A stretch of DNA of 64,000 bases from the NCBI RefSeq assembly GCF_018603515.1, contig NZ_JACATN010000001.1, positions 744,001 through 808,000 of the forward strand, read 5' to 3'. Source of the stretch: Zobellia barbeyronii. GTDB taxonomy: Bacteria; Bacteroidota; Bacteroidia; Flavobacteriales; Flavobacteriaceae. The translations under genes were made by a program, and so were the position numbers. Shown in pieces: positions 52,663 through 61,191 of the stretch (the first letter of the stretch is position 1; each line of letters starts with the position of its first letter). Below the pieces are notes generated by a model, which worked only from the letters and a program-made list of their open reading frames with translations, made no database searches and was not told the origin of the DNA.

Positions 52663-55600
52663 CGGATGGCTTTTTTAAGTTGAACTTCTTTTCTCCAACT
52701 GTAAAGTACAGGCACTATAAAATAAGAGGTAACGTCTATGATCATTCCTCCAAAGATCGGGATGGCCATAGGCATCATAATATCACTACCTTTTCCTGTA
52801 GACGTCAATACGGGCAACAATGCAAGAATGGTAGTCACCGTGGTCATTAAACAGGGGCGAATCCGTTTTTCTGCGGCTACCAAAGCAGCCTGTCGTATGC
52901 CTTTCTTATCTGTTGGTTTTTCCCGGTCAAAACTTTGTGTGAGATATGTAGCCATAACAACACCGTCATCTGTTGCAATACCAAAAAGGGCTATAAATCC
53001 AACCCATACGGCTACACTAAGATTGATGGTCTTCATATTGAAAAGCTCCCTCATGTTCTCTCCAAAGAAGCTAAAATTGAAGAACCAATCTTGACCATAT
53101 AGCCATATCATGATAAAACCACCGGCAAATGCCACCGTAATTCCTGTAAAGACCATTAAAGAGGTAGCTACCGACCTAAACTGGAAGTAGAGAATTAAAA
53201 AGATAATTAGTAGTGCCAAGGGCACTACTACAGATAGTGTTTTTTCTGCCCGAAGTTGGTTTTCATATGTTCCTGTGAACATATAGCTAATACCTTTGGG
53301 AACAACCAATTCGCCAGAATCTATATGTTCCTGAATCAGCTTCTGGGCATTTTCCACCACATTCACCTCCGCAAAACCATCTAGCTTATCAAAAAGTACA
53401 TAGCCCACTAAAAAGGTGTCTTCACTTTTAATAACCTGCGGACCTTGTTCATAGCGGATGTCTACTAACTCACCTAAAGGCACTGGGCTTCCTTTTTCTA
53501 CGGGTACGTAAATTTTCTTTAGGTCGTCTGGTGTTGCTCGTAATTCGCGAGGATAACGAACTCTAACTGCATAACGCTCACGCCCTTCTACTGTCTGCGT
53601 TAGTGGAACTCCCCCAACAGCAATTTGTAGAATTTCTTGAACATCTACAACAGAGATTCCGTAACGGGCAAGCTGGTCTCGTTTAATATCGATCAACAAG
53701 TAGGGCTTACCAACAATGCGGTCCGCAAAAACGGCCTGTTCTTTTACGCCTTCCGCCTGTTTTAGTAGGGCTTCCAATTTTAACCCAAAAGCTTCAATCT
53801 CATGTAAATCCTGCCCTTTTATTTTTATTCCCATAGGAGCGCGCATACCCGTTTGCAACATAACCAATCGCGTTTCTATAGGTTGTAATTTGGGTGCAGA
53901 AGTAACCCCTGGTAATTTGGTGACCTCAACAATTTTGTTCCAAATGTCATCTGGGCTTTTAATTTCAGGTCGCCAGATTCTGTAATACTCTCCGTCTTCA
54001 TCCGTAATTAGGTCTTTCCTCGATACATTGCTTATGGTTGACAAGCTTCCGTTGTTACGCGCATTATCAACTGTGCTAGAACTGACTTCTGTATTTTTAT
54101 TATGAAACAATTTTCCATCGGCTAAAACAAAAAGACCTTCTTCATTTACCTTATATCGCTGACGTTCTCCATCAGCATTTCGCATAAATTCAGGTTTATA
54201 CTGAATCATGTTTTCATACATTGATAAAGGTGCCGGATCCAAAGCAGATTCTGTTCGTCCAGCTTTACCTACTACGGTTTCAATCTCTGGAATACTAGCC
54301 ACGGCCATATCTAACTGCTGCAACACACGCCTATTTTCTTCCACACCGGCATGTGGTAAAGAGGTAGGCATCAATAAAAAGGAACCTTCGTTCAATGATG
54401 GCATAAATTCCTTTCCGGTATTCATCATAATGGAAGCGCCTAAAATGACGATAGTAGTGGGAATGCTAAGAAATAGCAATCGGTTATGAAGCGCCCAAGT
54501 TAGAATACTTGTGTAAAATTTTCTGAAAACGATAAACACACCTAGTAATCCAAAGCAAATAATACTTACAAACAGAACATTCATAACAATGCTTCTATCA
54601 AACCCTAGTGGTCGCCAATGTTCTGCCAAAAGAAATACAATGGCAATTGCAGAAATGATAATATTCAAGTAATTGGCCTGCTTTGCATCTACATAACTCC
54701 GTGTAACCGCAATACCTACTAATCCAAAAGCAACAAGTACCAAACCTGTTCCATATCCGTAAAACATTACCACTACCCCAAAGACAATTAAAGCAGCATT
54801 TATGATAGTCTTACTTACTTTTTGAATGCTATTTTTCTTGAAAAGGAACGCTGCAAAAGGTGGAATTAAAAACAACGCAATAATTAACGAAGCCGTAAGT
54901 GCCATGGTTTTTGTGAATGCTAAAGGCCTAAAAAGTTTGCCCTCTGCTCCAATCATAGTAAAAACAGGCACAAAGCTGATAATCGTAGTCAAAACAGCAG
55001 TTAGAATAGCTCCCGAAACTTCCGAAGTTGCATTATAAATCACTTCATTAACGGACAAATTAGGGTCGCGTTCTGGGTCCTCCAAATGCCTAATCATGTT
55101 TTCTGCCAGTATGACTCCTACATCTACCATGGTACCAATAGCAATAGCAATACCAGATAGCGCCACAATATTAGCATCTACATTAAACAGCTTCATGGCC
55201 ACAAACACCATTAACACAGCAACAGGTAAAAGTCCGGAAATTAAAATAGACGCACGCAGGTTAAAAACCATGATAATAATCACCAAAATAGTAATCAGTA
55301 TCTCCATGGTGAGCGCTTCACTTAGGGTATCCAATGTTTCTTTTATAAGTTCTGTACGGTCATAAAAAGGAACGATGGTCAGTTGAGAAGAAGTGCCATC
55401 AGACAATACTTTTGAAGGTAGTCCGCCACTTAGTTCATTAATTTGTTCTTTTACATTATTTATGACCTCCATAGGGTTGGCACCATGCCGGGCAACGATT
55501 ACGCCACCAACAACTTCCGCACCTTCCTTATCCAAAATACCACGACGCGCTTCTGGCCCCAGTTTTACCGTTGCCACATCTTTAATACGGATAGCAGTAA

Positions 55601-56411
55601 AATTCTCTGAGCTTACCACGGCATTTTCAATATCCGCAACAGATTTCACATACCCCAAGCCACGTACGAGATATTCCGCCTGGTTCATTTCTAAAGTCTG
55701 TGCACCGATCTCTTTATTGCTATCCTTAACCGCCTTTGCAATATCGCTCAGTCCAATATTGTATTGCCGCATCAATTCCGGGTTTACATCCACCTGATAT
55801 TCCTGAACAAAACCACCAATAGATGCTACTTCAGAAACGCCACTTGCAGATGATAACGCGTACTTAACATAGTAATCTTGAATACTGCGAAGCTCTTGCA
55901 AATCCCATCCACCAGTAACATTGCCTTCTGGGTCCCGCCCTTCTAACGTATACCAGAAAATCTGCCCCAAACCTGTAGCATCCGGCCCTAATGAAGGATT
56001 TACCCCTTCAGGTAAAAGTCCGGCTGGGAGCGAATTCAGTTTTTCAAGAATACGGCTGCGCGACCAATAGAACTCTACATCTTCTTCAAAAATGATATAG
56101 ATACTAGAAAAACCGAACATGGAAGAACTACGAACCGTCTTTACTCCAGGAACCCCCAAAAGCGATGTGGTTAAAGGATAGGTAATCTGGTCCTCAATAT
56201 CTTGCGGCGAACGACCTTGCCATTTGGTGTAGACAATTTGCTGGTTTTCACCAATATCTGGGATAGCATCTACCGCAACGGGGTTGGACGGCAGAAGTCC
56301 GGTATCCCACCCAAAAGGGGCATTTACCGTTCCCCAACCCACAAAAAGGGCCAGTAAAAGTACCGCGACAAGCTTATTCTCTATGAGAAATTTAATAGCC
56401 TTATTCAGCAT
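52659..56411 (-). CDS. cusA: Heavy-metal efflux RND pump, CusA/CzcA family
   Basis: A 1250-residue inner-membrane proton/metal antiporter. 'AIPDIGENQQIVYTKWQGRS' near the start and 'ATDDGVVMATYLTQSF' near the end mark the CusA branch. It is about 200 residues longer than E. coli CusA because of two insertions: about 524-632 adds hydrophobic segments in the middle of the membrane domain, and about 734-817 adds a hydrophilic stretch in the second porter domain. These appear to be lineage-specific. It exports Cu(I) or Ag(I) with CusB and the TolC protein encoded downstream. Confidence 0.9.
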   Translation of the reverse strand: MLNKAIKFLIENKLVAVLLLALFVGWGTVNAPFGWDTGLLPSNPVAVDAIPDIGENQQIVYTKWQGRSPQDIEDQITYPLTTSLLGVPGVKTVRSSSMFGFSSIYIIFEEDVEFYWSRSRILEKLNSLPAGLLPEGVNPSLGPDATGLGQIFWYTLEGRDPEGNVTGGWDLQELRSIQDYYVKYALSSASGVSEVASIGGFVQEYQVDVNPELMRQYNIGLSDIAKAVKDSNKEIGAQTLEMNQAEYLVRGLGYVKSVADIENAVVSSENFTAIRIKDVATVKLGPEARRGILDKEGAEVVGGVIVARHGANPMEVINNVKEQINELSGGLPSKVLSDGTSSQLTIVPFYDRTELIKETLDTLSEALTMEILITILVIIIMVFNLRASILISGLLPVAVLMVFVAMKLFNVDANIVALSGIAIAIGTMVDVGVILAENMIRHLEDPERDPNLSVNEVIYNATSEVSGAILTAVLTTIISFVPVFTMIGAEGKLFRPLAFTKTMALTASLIIALFLIPPFAAFLFKKNSIQKVSKTIINAALIVFGVVVMFYGYGTGLVLVAFGLVGIAVTRSYVDAKQANYLNIIISAIAIVFLLAEHWRPLGFDRSIVMNVLFVSIICFGLLGVFIVFRKFYTSILTWALHNRLLFLSIPTTIVILGASIMMNTGKEFMPSLNEGSFLLMPTSLPHAGVEENRRVLQQLDMAVASIPEIETVVGKAGRTESALDPAPLSMYENMIQYKPEFMRNADGERQRYKVNEEGLFVLADGKLFHNKNTEVSSSTVDNARNNGSLSTISNVSRKDLITDEDGEYYRIWRPEIKSPDDIWNKIVEVTKLPGVTSAPKLQPIETRLVMLQTGMRAPMGIKIKGQDLHEIEAFGLKLEALLKQAEGVKEQAVFADRIVGKPYLLIDIKRDQLARYGISVVDVQEILQIAVGGVPLTQTVEGRERYAVRVRYPRELRATPDDLKKIYVPVEKGSPVPLGELVDIRYEQGPQVIKSEDTFLVGYVLFDKLDGFAEVNVVENAQKLIQEHIDSGELVVPKGISYMFTGTYENQLRAEKTLSVVVPLALLIIFLILYFQFRSVATSLMVFTGITVAFAGGFIMIWLYGQDWFFNFSFFGENMRELFNMKTINLSVAVWVGFIALFGIATDDGVVMATYLTQSFDREKPTDKKGIRQAALVAAEKRIRPCLMTTVTTILALLPVLTSTGKGSDIMMPMAIPIFGGMIIDVTSYFIVPVLYSWRKEVQLKKAIR

Positions 56412-56474
56412 ATAAATTGATAATTAAACAGTTAGAAATACCAGTTATAAAAACATGGAATACAACACATGCAA

Positions 56475-56498
56475 CCCAAGATGGAATTTTCCATTGGG
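56475..56498. repeat. Inverted repeat in the cusA leader region
   Basis: CCCAAGATGGAA pairs with TTCCATTGGG (one base bulged) around a very small loop, in the 122-bp spacer between the HYC_CC_PP stop and the cusA start. No T-run follows; attenuator or mRNA hairpin possible. I could not find a clean -7 element for cusA in this spacer, so cusA may be read from the upstream promoter. Confidence 0.35.
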
Positions 56499-56533
56499 CT
56501 GTGGTTCCCGTATTAGCGGGACTGTTTAAAAAA

Positions 56534-56950
56534 TCAGATTAAATAGCTCTCGTGCAGAATCTGCACGTCCTGTATGAGATAGGGAGGGGAGTAATCTTTA
56601 AAAGGAACGATGTTCTCGTCCAGTCCTTCAAAAAGATTGATATATGAATAAACAAAACTGGCAACAAAAGTTTGTTGCTCAAGCGTTAGTTGTTCAAATG
56701 AAGTTTTTAAATCATCTTGACCTTCCACAACCAGTTGCTCATCTGAACAACATGATTTTTCCGAAAGCGAATCTTTATCAGACTCAGGCATTTGCATTTT
56801 TTCCATACCGCAAGTCTCGGTTTCTTGGAAAATCGAAAAGTCTACTAAAGTATCTCCACAATAATGCGCATCTAATGTAAATGACATTGCAGTGAACATC
56901 ACCACGAACGCCATACAGACAGCACTAATTTTATGGAATACCTTTTTCAT
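56534..56950 (-). CDS. HYC_CC_PP family exported protein
   Basis: A 138-residue secreted protein with a signal peptide (about 1-28, 'VCMAFVVMFTAMSFTLDA') and the defining 'HYCGDTLVDF', then 'CGMEKMQM', 'SCCSDEQ' and a 'YSPPYLIQDVQI' tail. The family is named after HYC, CC and PP motifs and is often found beside copper resistance genes. The Cys, His and Met residues suggest periplasmic copper binding. First gene of the copper locus on this strand, 122 bp before cusA. Confidence 0.85.
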   Translation of the reverse strand: MKKVFHKISAVCMAFVVMFTAMSFTLDAHYCGDTLVDFSIFQETETCGMEKMQMPESDKDSLSEKSCCSDEQLVVEGQDDLKTSFEQLTLEQQTFVASFVYSYINLFEGLDENIVPFKDYSPPYLIQDVQILHESYLI

Positions 56951-56957
56951 ATTGAAA

Positions 56958-56979
56958 CAAAGGTAGTTAAGTTTAACTA
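56958..56979 (-). promoter_or_regulatory. Promoter with overlapping palindrome ahead of the copper locus
   Basis: A perfect -7 element TACCTTTG (minus strand 56965-56958) lies just ahead of the HYC_CC_PP start, giving a very short leader. A palindrome TAGTTAA-GT-TTAACTA (56964-56979) overlaps its upstream edge and is a candidate operator for a copper regulator. Confidence 0.45.
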
Positions 56980-57078
56980 GCTGCTTTTGTAATTAACAAT
57001 TTTTTAGAGAATGACCGGCTAAGTGAATGACCCTATTTTAATAAGTTCAATTTAATATATCGATACAGAAAGGAGTAA

Positions 57079-57219
57079 TTACTGTTTCTGGATTATTTCA
57101 ATTGCTTTTTCCAACAGCTCATCTTTTTTATTTCTTATACCGTCTAGTGTTGGTTTCACTTCTATATCCTTTTCAAACCCTTTTGATTGAGTTACAAAAG
57201 AGAAAAAGGTGAAGTTCAT
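57079..57219 (-). pseudogene. Fragment of an S41 peptidase C-terminus
   Basis: A 46-codon minus-strand frame ends in 'KGFEKDIEVKPTLDGIRN' and 'KKDELLEKAIEIIQKQ', which resembles the extreme C-terminus of S41 (C-terminal-processing) peptidases (PDIeV.PT..GI..GKD..LekAle.I). An in-frame stop precedes it and no protease or PDZ domain is nearby, so only the tail of a former gene remains. It lies in the otherwise gene-free 56966-57370 spacer. Recognition is by eye on about 35 residues. Confidence 0.45.
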
Positions 57220-57370
57220 CTATTGCTAATCGATAACCTACCTAAACTTTTAACAAAAAAAATTTTTGTTCCAAAGCTTTAAATAATGTAGCGGTTTATA
57301 CAGAATCTTCCAATATATTTAATTTGAAACCCAAACATTTTTAATTAAAAACACAATAAAAACACCTCTT

Positions 57371-57550
57371 ATGCCTTTATACTTTTATTACTTTTTTTTC
57401 GGACTTACATTCTCAATCATTGCATCGGAAATTGACAAATTGGATGTTGAAGACGATACAGAGAACACACTGACCAACACTGATAAAATTATTTACATCT
57501 TACTCTGGCCCGTCATAATCATTTATGCAATTAAAAATTTTAAAAAATAA
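57371..57550 (+). CDS. Small two-helix membrane protein, unknown
   Basis: A 59-residue frame with one hydrophobic stretch at each end ('YFYYFFFGLTFSIIAS' and 'IIYILLWPVIIIYAI') and an acidic middle ('DVEDDTENT'), predicting a hairpin membrane protein. The last 26 bp overlap the start of the next gene in another frame, suggesting coupling. No family recognised. AT-rich like the following two genes, with which it may form a three-gene unit. Confidence 0.4.
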   Translation: MPLYFYYFFFGLTFSIIASEIDKLDVEDDTENTLTNTDKIIYILLWPVIIIYAIKNFKK

Positions 57551-58241
57551 ATCTTTTCCAATGTGGAATCTCCTATACAATTCTTTAAAAGAATTTGAAG
57601 TCAAGGATATCAATATCCATGACTACAAAAATGATAATAGCGTTCAAAAAATCCTAAGTGACATTTGTGACTATCTAGTAAAAGAAAAATGTAATGAAAA
57701 TACAAATATCTCTGTTATTCTTTATCAAAAAAAGGCCATCGGATATTTATATGGCAGTCATATACTAAACCTAAAAATAGATACGTTTTATTCAGAATTA
57801 GTACAGACCGTATTACCTATTGAAACTACATACTCAAGTATAAAAAATGCTTTAAGCGTCATTATTAATCGAATTATAAAAGAAAAGGATTCCTTAATTG
57901 CCCCCAAAGAGCTCAAAATTTTGCAAGAAGTTTTTCCTCAACAGGGTAACATGTCTTTTACAAACAACATCTATTGCATTGATAGCTCTGACTTTTCTAA
58001 ACTACGGTTATATCATATCTGTCACACAAGATATTTTAAACAAATTAAAAACAAGTATTCTAAAAAATGGAATACAATAGTCTCTATGAAAGATTTCACG
58101 GTGACTAAGCTTTTTTATAAAAAACACCTCTTAATTGGTTTTTCACTTTACCGAAAAGAAGATGGTGAACAGTTCTTTTGGAGTGGACAATTCCAGGAGG
58201 TTTTAGAGAGTTTAATAATTAAAATAAAGAATAATGATTAG
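57525..58241 (+). CDS. Hypothetical protein, AT-rich patch
   Basis: A 238-residue soluble protein, rich in Lys, Ile and Asn, with no signal peptide and no motif I recognise. A second ATG at 57561 (residue 13, 'MWNLLYNSL') is an alternative start that would avoid most of the overlap with the small membrane gene. Cys/His residues in 'LRLYHICHTRYF' (about 163-174) could bind a metal. Its stop overlaps the next ATG by 8 bp, so the two proteins are probably made together. The base composition differs from the surrounding genes and suggests recent acquisition. Confidence 0.55.
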   Translation: MQLKILKNKSFPMWNLLYNSLKEFEVKDINIHDYKNDNSVQKILSDICDYLVKEKCNENTNISVILYQKKAIGYLYGSHILNLKIDTFYSELVQTVLPIETTYSSIKNALSVIINRIIKEKDSLIAPKELKILQEVFPQQGNMSFTNNIYCIDSSDFSKLRLYHICHTRYFKQIKNKYSKKWNTIVSMKDFTVTKLFYKKHLLIGFSLYRKEDGEQFFWSGQFQEVLESLIIKIKNND

Positions 58242-58803
58242 AGTAGAACATCAGTTTTTAAACATGCCTTTTTATACGCCAGACTGGGAAATTTCACATT
58301 TGTTTTTAGGGACTTTTAACCCCGAAGGAGGCGATAAAGTAAATTACTTTTATGGACGGAGTAAAAATAAAACATGGAAGCTAATAAGTGAAGTATTTAA
58401 GGACGATTTTAATCCTGAGGAATTCGAATTTTTTTTAGCCAAACTTAAAAAAAACAAAATTGCTTGTATGGATATGATTAAATCCGCAAATGTTCCAGAG
58501 GAAAGAATCACCTCAATAAATGGCAATGGATACTCTGATAGCAAACTAATAAATAATTCAATTCAAAGAGATTATAACACCCAGAATATTCTAAATATTA
58601 TTAGTCAAAATAAAAATATAAAAGTTTATTCTACTTGGGGAGCAGGTCCTCAAATTGCAAATTGGACAGATGAAATAAAAAAACTAAAAAAAATTATTCC
58701 GCTTGTGTCTCCAAGTATGGCTGCAAGAGTGCCATTAGGAACTGAAAAATTTAAATATATGTTGGATGATTGGTCTCAAAAAATAGCTCCAACTAATCTT
58801 TAA
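58234..58803 (+). CDS. Uracil-DNA-glycosylase-like protein
   Basis: A 189-residue protein. 'LFLGTFNPEGGDKVNYFYG' followed by 'RSKNKTWKLI' matches the motif-1 region of the UDG/Mug superfamily (vlGt.PG...yYghp.N.FW.ll). A later 'VYSTWGAGPQIANW' and 'VSPSMAARVP' are in the position of the strand and motif 2 (usually hPSP). The catalytic Asp/Asn cannot be assigned confidently; N28 in 'FNPEG' is the candidate. It may act on DNA bases, or be a diverged relative in a defence or repair module. Overlaps the upstream unknown gene by 8 bp. Confidence 0.6.
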   Translation: MIRVEHQFLNMPFYTPDWEISHLFLGTFNPEGGDKVNYFYGRSKNKTWKLISEVFKDDFNPEEFEFFLAKLKKNKIACMDMIKSANVPEERITSINGNGYSDSKLINNSIQRDYNTQNILNIISQNKNIKVYSTWGAGPQIANWTDEIKKLKKIIPLVSPSMAARVPLGTEKFKYMLDDWSQKIAPTNL

Positions 58804-59010
58804 ACCTAAAAAAATTAATTGTTGACAGTCAAAATGTTTTGTAAAAAGGTTCAACGGAGGTTGCAAACGTGCGAAGTACAACAGCCTCCTAAATATATTC
58901 TCAGAAAAAAAACTTATAGGCGACTACTAGTAAAAATTGACCGAGTTGGACAGAATATCTAAATAAGAACATTATTAAAATATGAGGTGTTTTGGGCAGG
59001 CGTAATAGTT

Positions 59011-59607
59011 TCAATTTATGTCAATCCCCACCGAAAGCCCTACGCTTTCAAAATTATAATTATCATATAACCTTTGTGAGTTGTCAAAAGATTGTTCTAA
59101 ATTCTGATAGGTATAAATTATTGAAACATCCGAAAAGACTGTCTTATATACCCGAAACCTATACCCGAACAAAAATCTATGAAAACCACCTCTTTTACTA
59201 CTATTTGTAAAATGCCCTCCTATTTGAAACTCCGTATGAAAACTACTTCTTTCTACACCTCCATTTATAGCAATTCTGGTGTATAATGGCACATAGCTAA
59301 AATTGGGTTGTGTAAATTTTTCGATGCCACTTCCAACACCTACCGAAAGACCGTTTATGATGTTGTAATTAACGGAAAGGTTTAGACCGGTAAGCTTGGT
59401 GCCGTCAGTAAAATCATAAGGATTGTCTACCTCTAATTCTGATTTTTCTCCATAATTGCTAATAAATGCCAAAAAACGTGTCCCTATCGTAATGCGCTTA
59501 AATTTAAAATTTTGCTCTTCCTCCTCAGGTTGCTGAGAATACCCGTAAACCACAGAGAATAGTAATATAATGGTTAAGGATTTTCTAAAAAATGATTCTA
59601 TTACCAT
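59011..59607 (-). CDS. Outer-membrane beta-barrel protein, unknown
   Basis: A 198-residue exported protein with a signal peptide (about 1-24, 'SLTIILLFSVVYGYSQ') and about eight amphipathic strands ('LTGLNLSVNYNIINGLSVGV', 'RFLFGYRFRVYK') ending in 'SVGLSVGIDIN' with a near-terminal hydrophobic strand typical of small outer-membrane barrels. No specific family recognised. The 58804-59010 spacer downstream contains nothing I can name. Confidence 0.65.
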   Translation of the reverse strand: MVIESFFRKSLTIILLFSVVYGYSQQPEEEEQNFKFKRITIGTRFLAFISNYGEKSELEVDNPYDFTDGTKLTGLNLSVNYNIINGLSVGVGSGIEKFTQPNFSYVPLYTRIAINGGVERSSFHTEFQIGGHFTNSSKRGGFHRFLFGYRFRVYKTVFSDVSIIYTYQNLEQSFDNSQRLYDNYNFESVGLSVGIDIN

Positions 59608-59647
59608 ATGCTTTTTGATTAATTATTCAGATGGTGTTTTTTACTTG

Positions 59648-60175
59648 CTATTCTGTTAAATACCCAATTTCAATATTTGGGTTTTCTTTTCTCCACGCTT
59701 CTATATCGCTATTATTGATATGATTTCCGGAAAGGTATAAAAACTGAAGTTTCTTTAATTTTTTTAGCTTAGGAAGTTCATTAGAAATAGTCAGTTTGTT
59801 ATGAGATAAATCTAGATGTTGTAAGTTCTCTAGTTTCTCCAAATCTGCTGGAAGGGTTTGTAAATCTAGACCAATCAATGTTAGCTTTTGGAGTTTCTTA
59901 AGGCTTAATAATTCAGATGGAATAGTTCTGAACGGTGGCATATCTACCCATTGATCAGCAGCACTAAGGGGTGGATAAATTGTCCAATCATCGGTTCGGG
60001 TAATTTCTAACTCTTTGGCATTTTTAAGGGTTCCTATTTCTTTGGGTACACTGTCTAGCCCATACAAATCCAATGCAATAAACACCTTTTCTTTATCAAC
60101 AAGACTTTTAAATTTGTGATCAGATTCACAGGAAACCGTAAATATTAAAAGTGTAAGAAAACTAAAGCTCTTCAT
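59648..60175 (-). CDS. Leucine-rich-repeat lipoprotein
   Basis: A 175-residue lipoprotein (signal 'FSFLTLLIFTVSC', lipidated Cys about residue 16) with four to five LRR units of the bacterial type: 'LKKLQKLTLIGLDLQTLP', 'LENLQHLDLSHNKLTIS' and 'LKKLQFLYLSGNHINN'. LRRs bind proteins; the partner is unknown. 40 bp upstream of the outer-membrane protein gene on the same strand, so the two may be co-transcribed. Confidence 0.8.
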   Translation of the reverse strand: MKSFSFLTLLIFTVSCESDHKFKSLVDKEKVFIALDLYGLDSVPKEIGTLKNAKELEITRTDDWTIYPPLSAADQWVDMPPFRTIPSELLSLKKLQKLTLIGLDLQTLPADLEKLENLQHLDLSHNKLTISNELPKLKKLKKLQFLYLSGNHINNSDIEAWRKENPNIEIGYLTE

Positions 60176-60347
60176 TTAATGATTTTGGGGATACCATCAT
60201 AAATATCGGTATTTGTAGTAAAATACTACCATAATTTGATACATTTTCTACATTAGTTTAACTGTTATTTTCGGAATCCTTTGAAATTATAGAAGAAGGA
60301 ATCTTAGTCCCAAACCCAAGGTTAACAATAGAAGAGCCTATAATTAT

Positions 60348-60394
60348 CACTCAAAAAGAAAAAACCTCTCAAGAACAGATGTTCTGAGAGGTTT
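60348..60394 (-). terminator. Terminator after the tRNA gene
   Basis: On the minus strand a long stem (AAAACCTCTCA with TGAGAGGTTTT, plus inner pairs GAACA/TGTTC) is followed by a T-rich stretch. It begins 5 bp past the tRNA 3' end. Confidence 0.7.
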
Positions 60395-60398
60395 TCTG

Positions 60399-60472
60399 TG
60401 GTCCCACCTGGACTCGAACCAGGGACCACCTGATTATGAGTCAGGTGCTCTAACCAGCTGAGCTATAGGACC
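60399..60472 (-). tRNA. tRNA with CAU anticodon (Met, or Ile2 after lysidine modification)
   Basis: A 74-nt cloverleaf: acceptor GGTCCTA pairs with the 3' end TGGGACC, D-arm AGCTCAGCTGGTTAGAGC, anticodon loop CTCATAA, T-loop GGTTCGAGTCC. The anticodon CAU fits elongator Met or the Ile tRNA whose C is changed to lysidine. The acceptor and T-arm look slightly more Ile2-like, but I cannot decide. CCA is not encoded. Confidence 0.9.
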
Positions 60473-60715
60473 GGTTACAATTCAAAATTTAGCTTTGTAA
60501 ATCCTTTTTTCGATTAAAACCGATAAAGACTGGTGCTCAAACCAGCTATTACAGAACTCGCGAATTGCGGATGCAATATTACTACTTATTTTTAACTGAC
60601 ACAAGAATTTTATGGATAGTTGTGGAATACATTGGGTCATACCCAAAAGAAACTTTCTAACCTATAATGTCCTTAAACTATGCTAAATGTTACACTGGGT
60701 TCTAAAACCGCATAC

Positions 60716-61120
60716 TTACTCTCTAATTTCTTGACACAACTCTATCAATACCCCATTACTACTCTTGGGATGAAGAAAAGCAACTAACTTATTATCAGCG
60801 CCTTTTTTAGGTTTCTCGTTGATTAAGACAAAACCTTCGGCCTTTAATCGTTTCATTTCTTTTTCAATATCATCTACTGCAAAAGCGATATGGTGCATAC
60901 CCTCCCCGTTTTTGCTCAAGAACTTGGCAATGGGACCATTAGTATCCGTAGATTCCAAAAGTTCAATCTTACTTTCTCCCGTTTTAAAAAACGAAGTGCG
61001 GACACCCTCTGAGAGTACGTCTTCAATCTTATAATGTGGTTGCCCTAAAAGCTTACCAAAGCGTTCGTTTGCAGCCTCTAAATCGTTTACGGCAATGCCT
61101 ATGTGCTCTATTTTTTCCAA
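60716..61120 (-). CDS. mce: Methylmalonyl-CoA epimerase
   Basis: A 134-residue vicinal-oxygen-chelate enzyme that interconverts (R)- and (S)-methylmalonyl-CoA, linking propionate or odd-chain breakdown to succinyl-CoA. Metal ligands are visible as H6 in 'EHIGIAV', His in 'GMHHIAFAV' and Glu in 'GVLIELCQE'. Full length for the family. The start codon is TTG (61118-61120); no ATG lies close enough to encode the conserved 'IEHIGIAV' start. Divergent from rbfA. Confidence 0.9.
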   Translation of the reverse strand: MEKIEHIGIAVNDLEAANERFGKLLGQPHYKIEDVLSEGVRTSFFKTGESKIELLESTDTNGPIAKFLSKNGEGMHHIAFAVDDIEKEMKRLKAEGFVLINEKPKKGADNKLVAFLHPKSSNGVLIELCQEIRE

Positions 61121-61179
61121 ATGAAGGGTGAATTTTGTTCGTATCGGTGTTTATCCCCCTAAATTACGCTATTTCTACG

Positions 61180-61187
61180 TATTTTTG
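61180..61187 (+). promoter_or_regulatory. -7 promoter element (TATTTTTG) of rbfA
   Basis: A perfect TAnnTTTG ending 4 bp before the rbfA ATG at 61192. The predicted transcript would start at or next to the start codon, giving a leaderless or nearly leaderless message. Confidence 0.4.
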
Positions 61188-61191
61188 CGGT

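Noticed and set aside
57371-58803. Toxin-antitoxin pair interpretation of the AT-rich genes
   Set aside because: The proteins are too long for a typical pair, and no toxin fold or antitoxin DNA-binding motif is visible.
58832-58963. Short plus-strand frame beginning 'MFCKKVQRRLQTC' after the UDG-like gene
   Set aside because: About 42 codons, rich in basic residues, no motif and no clear initiation context; probably chance.
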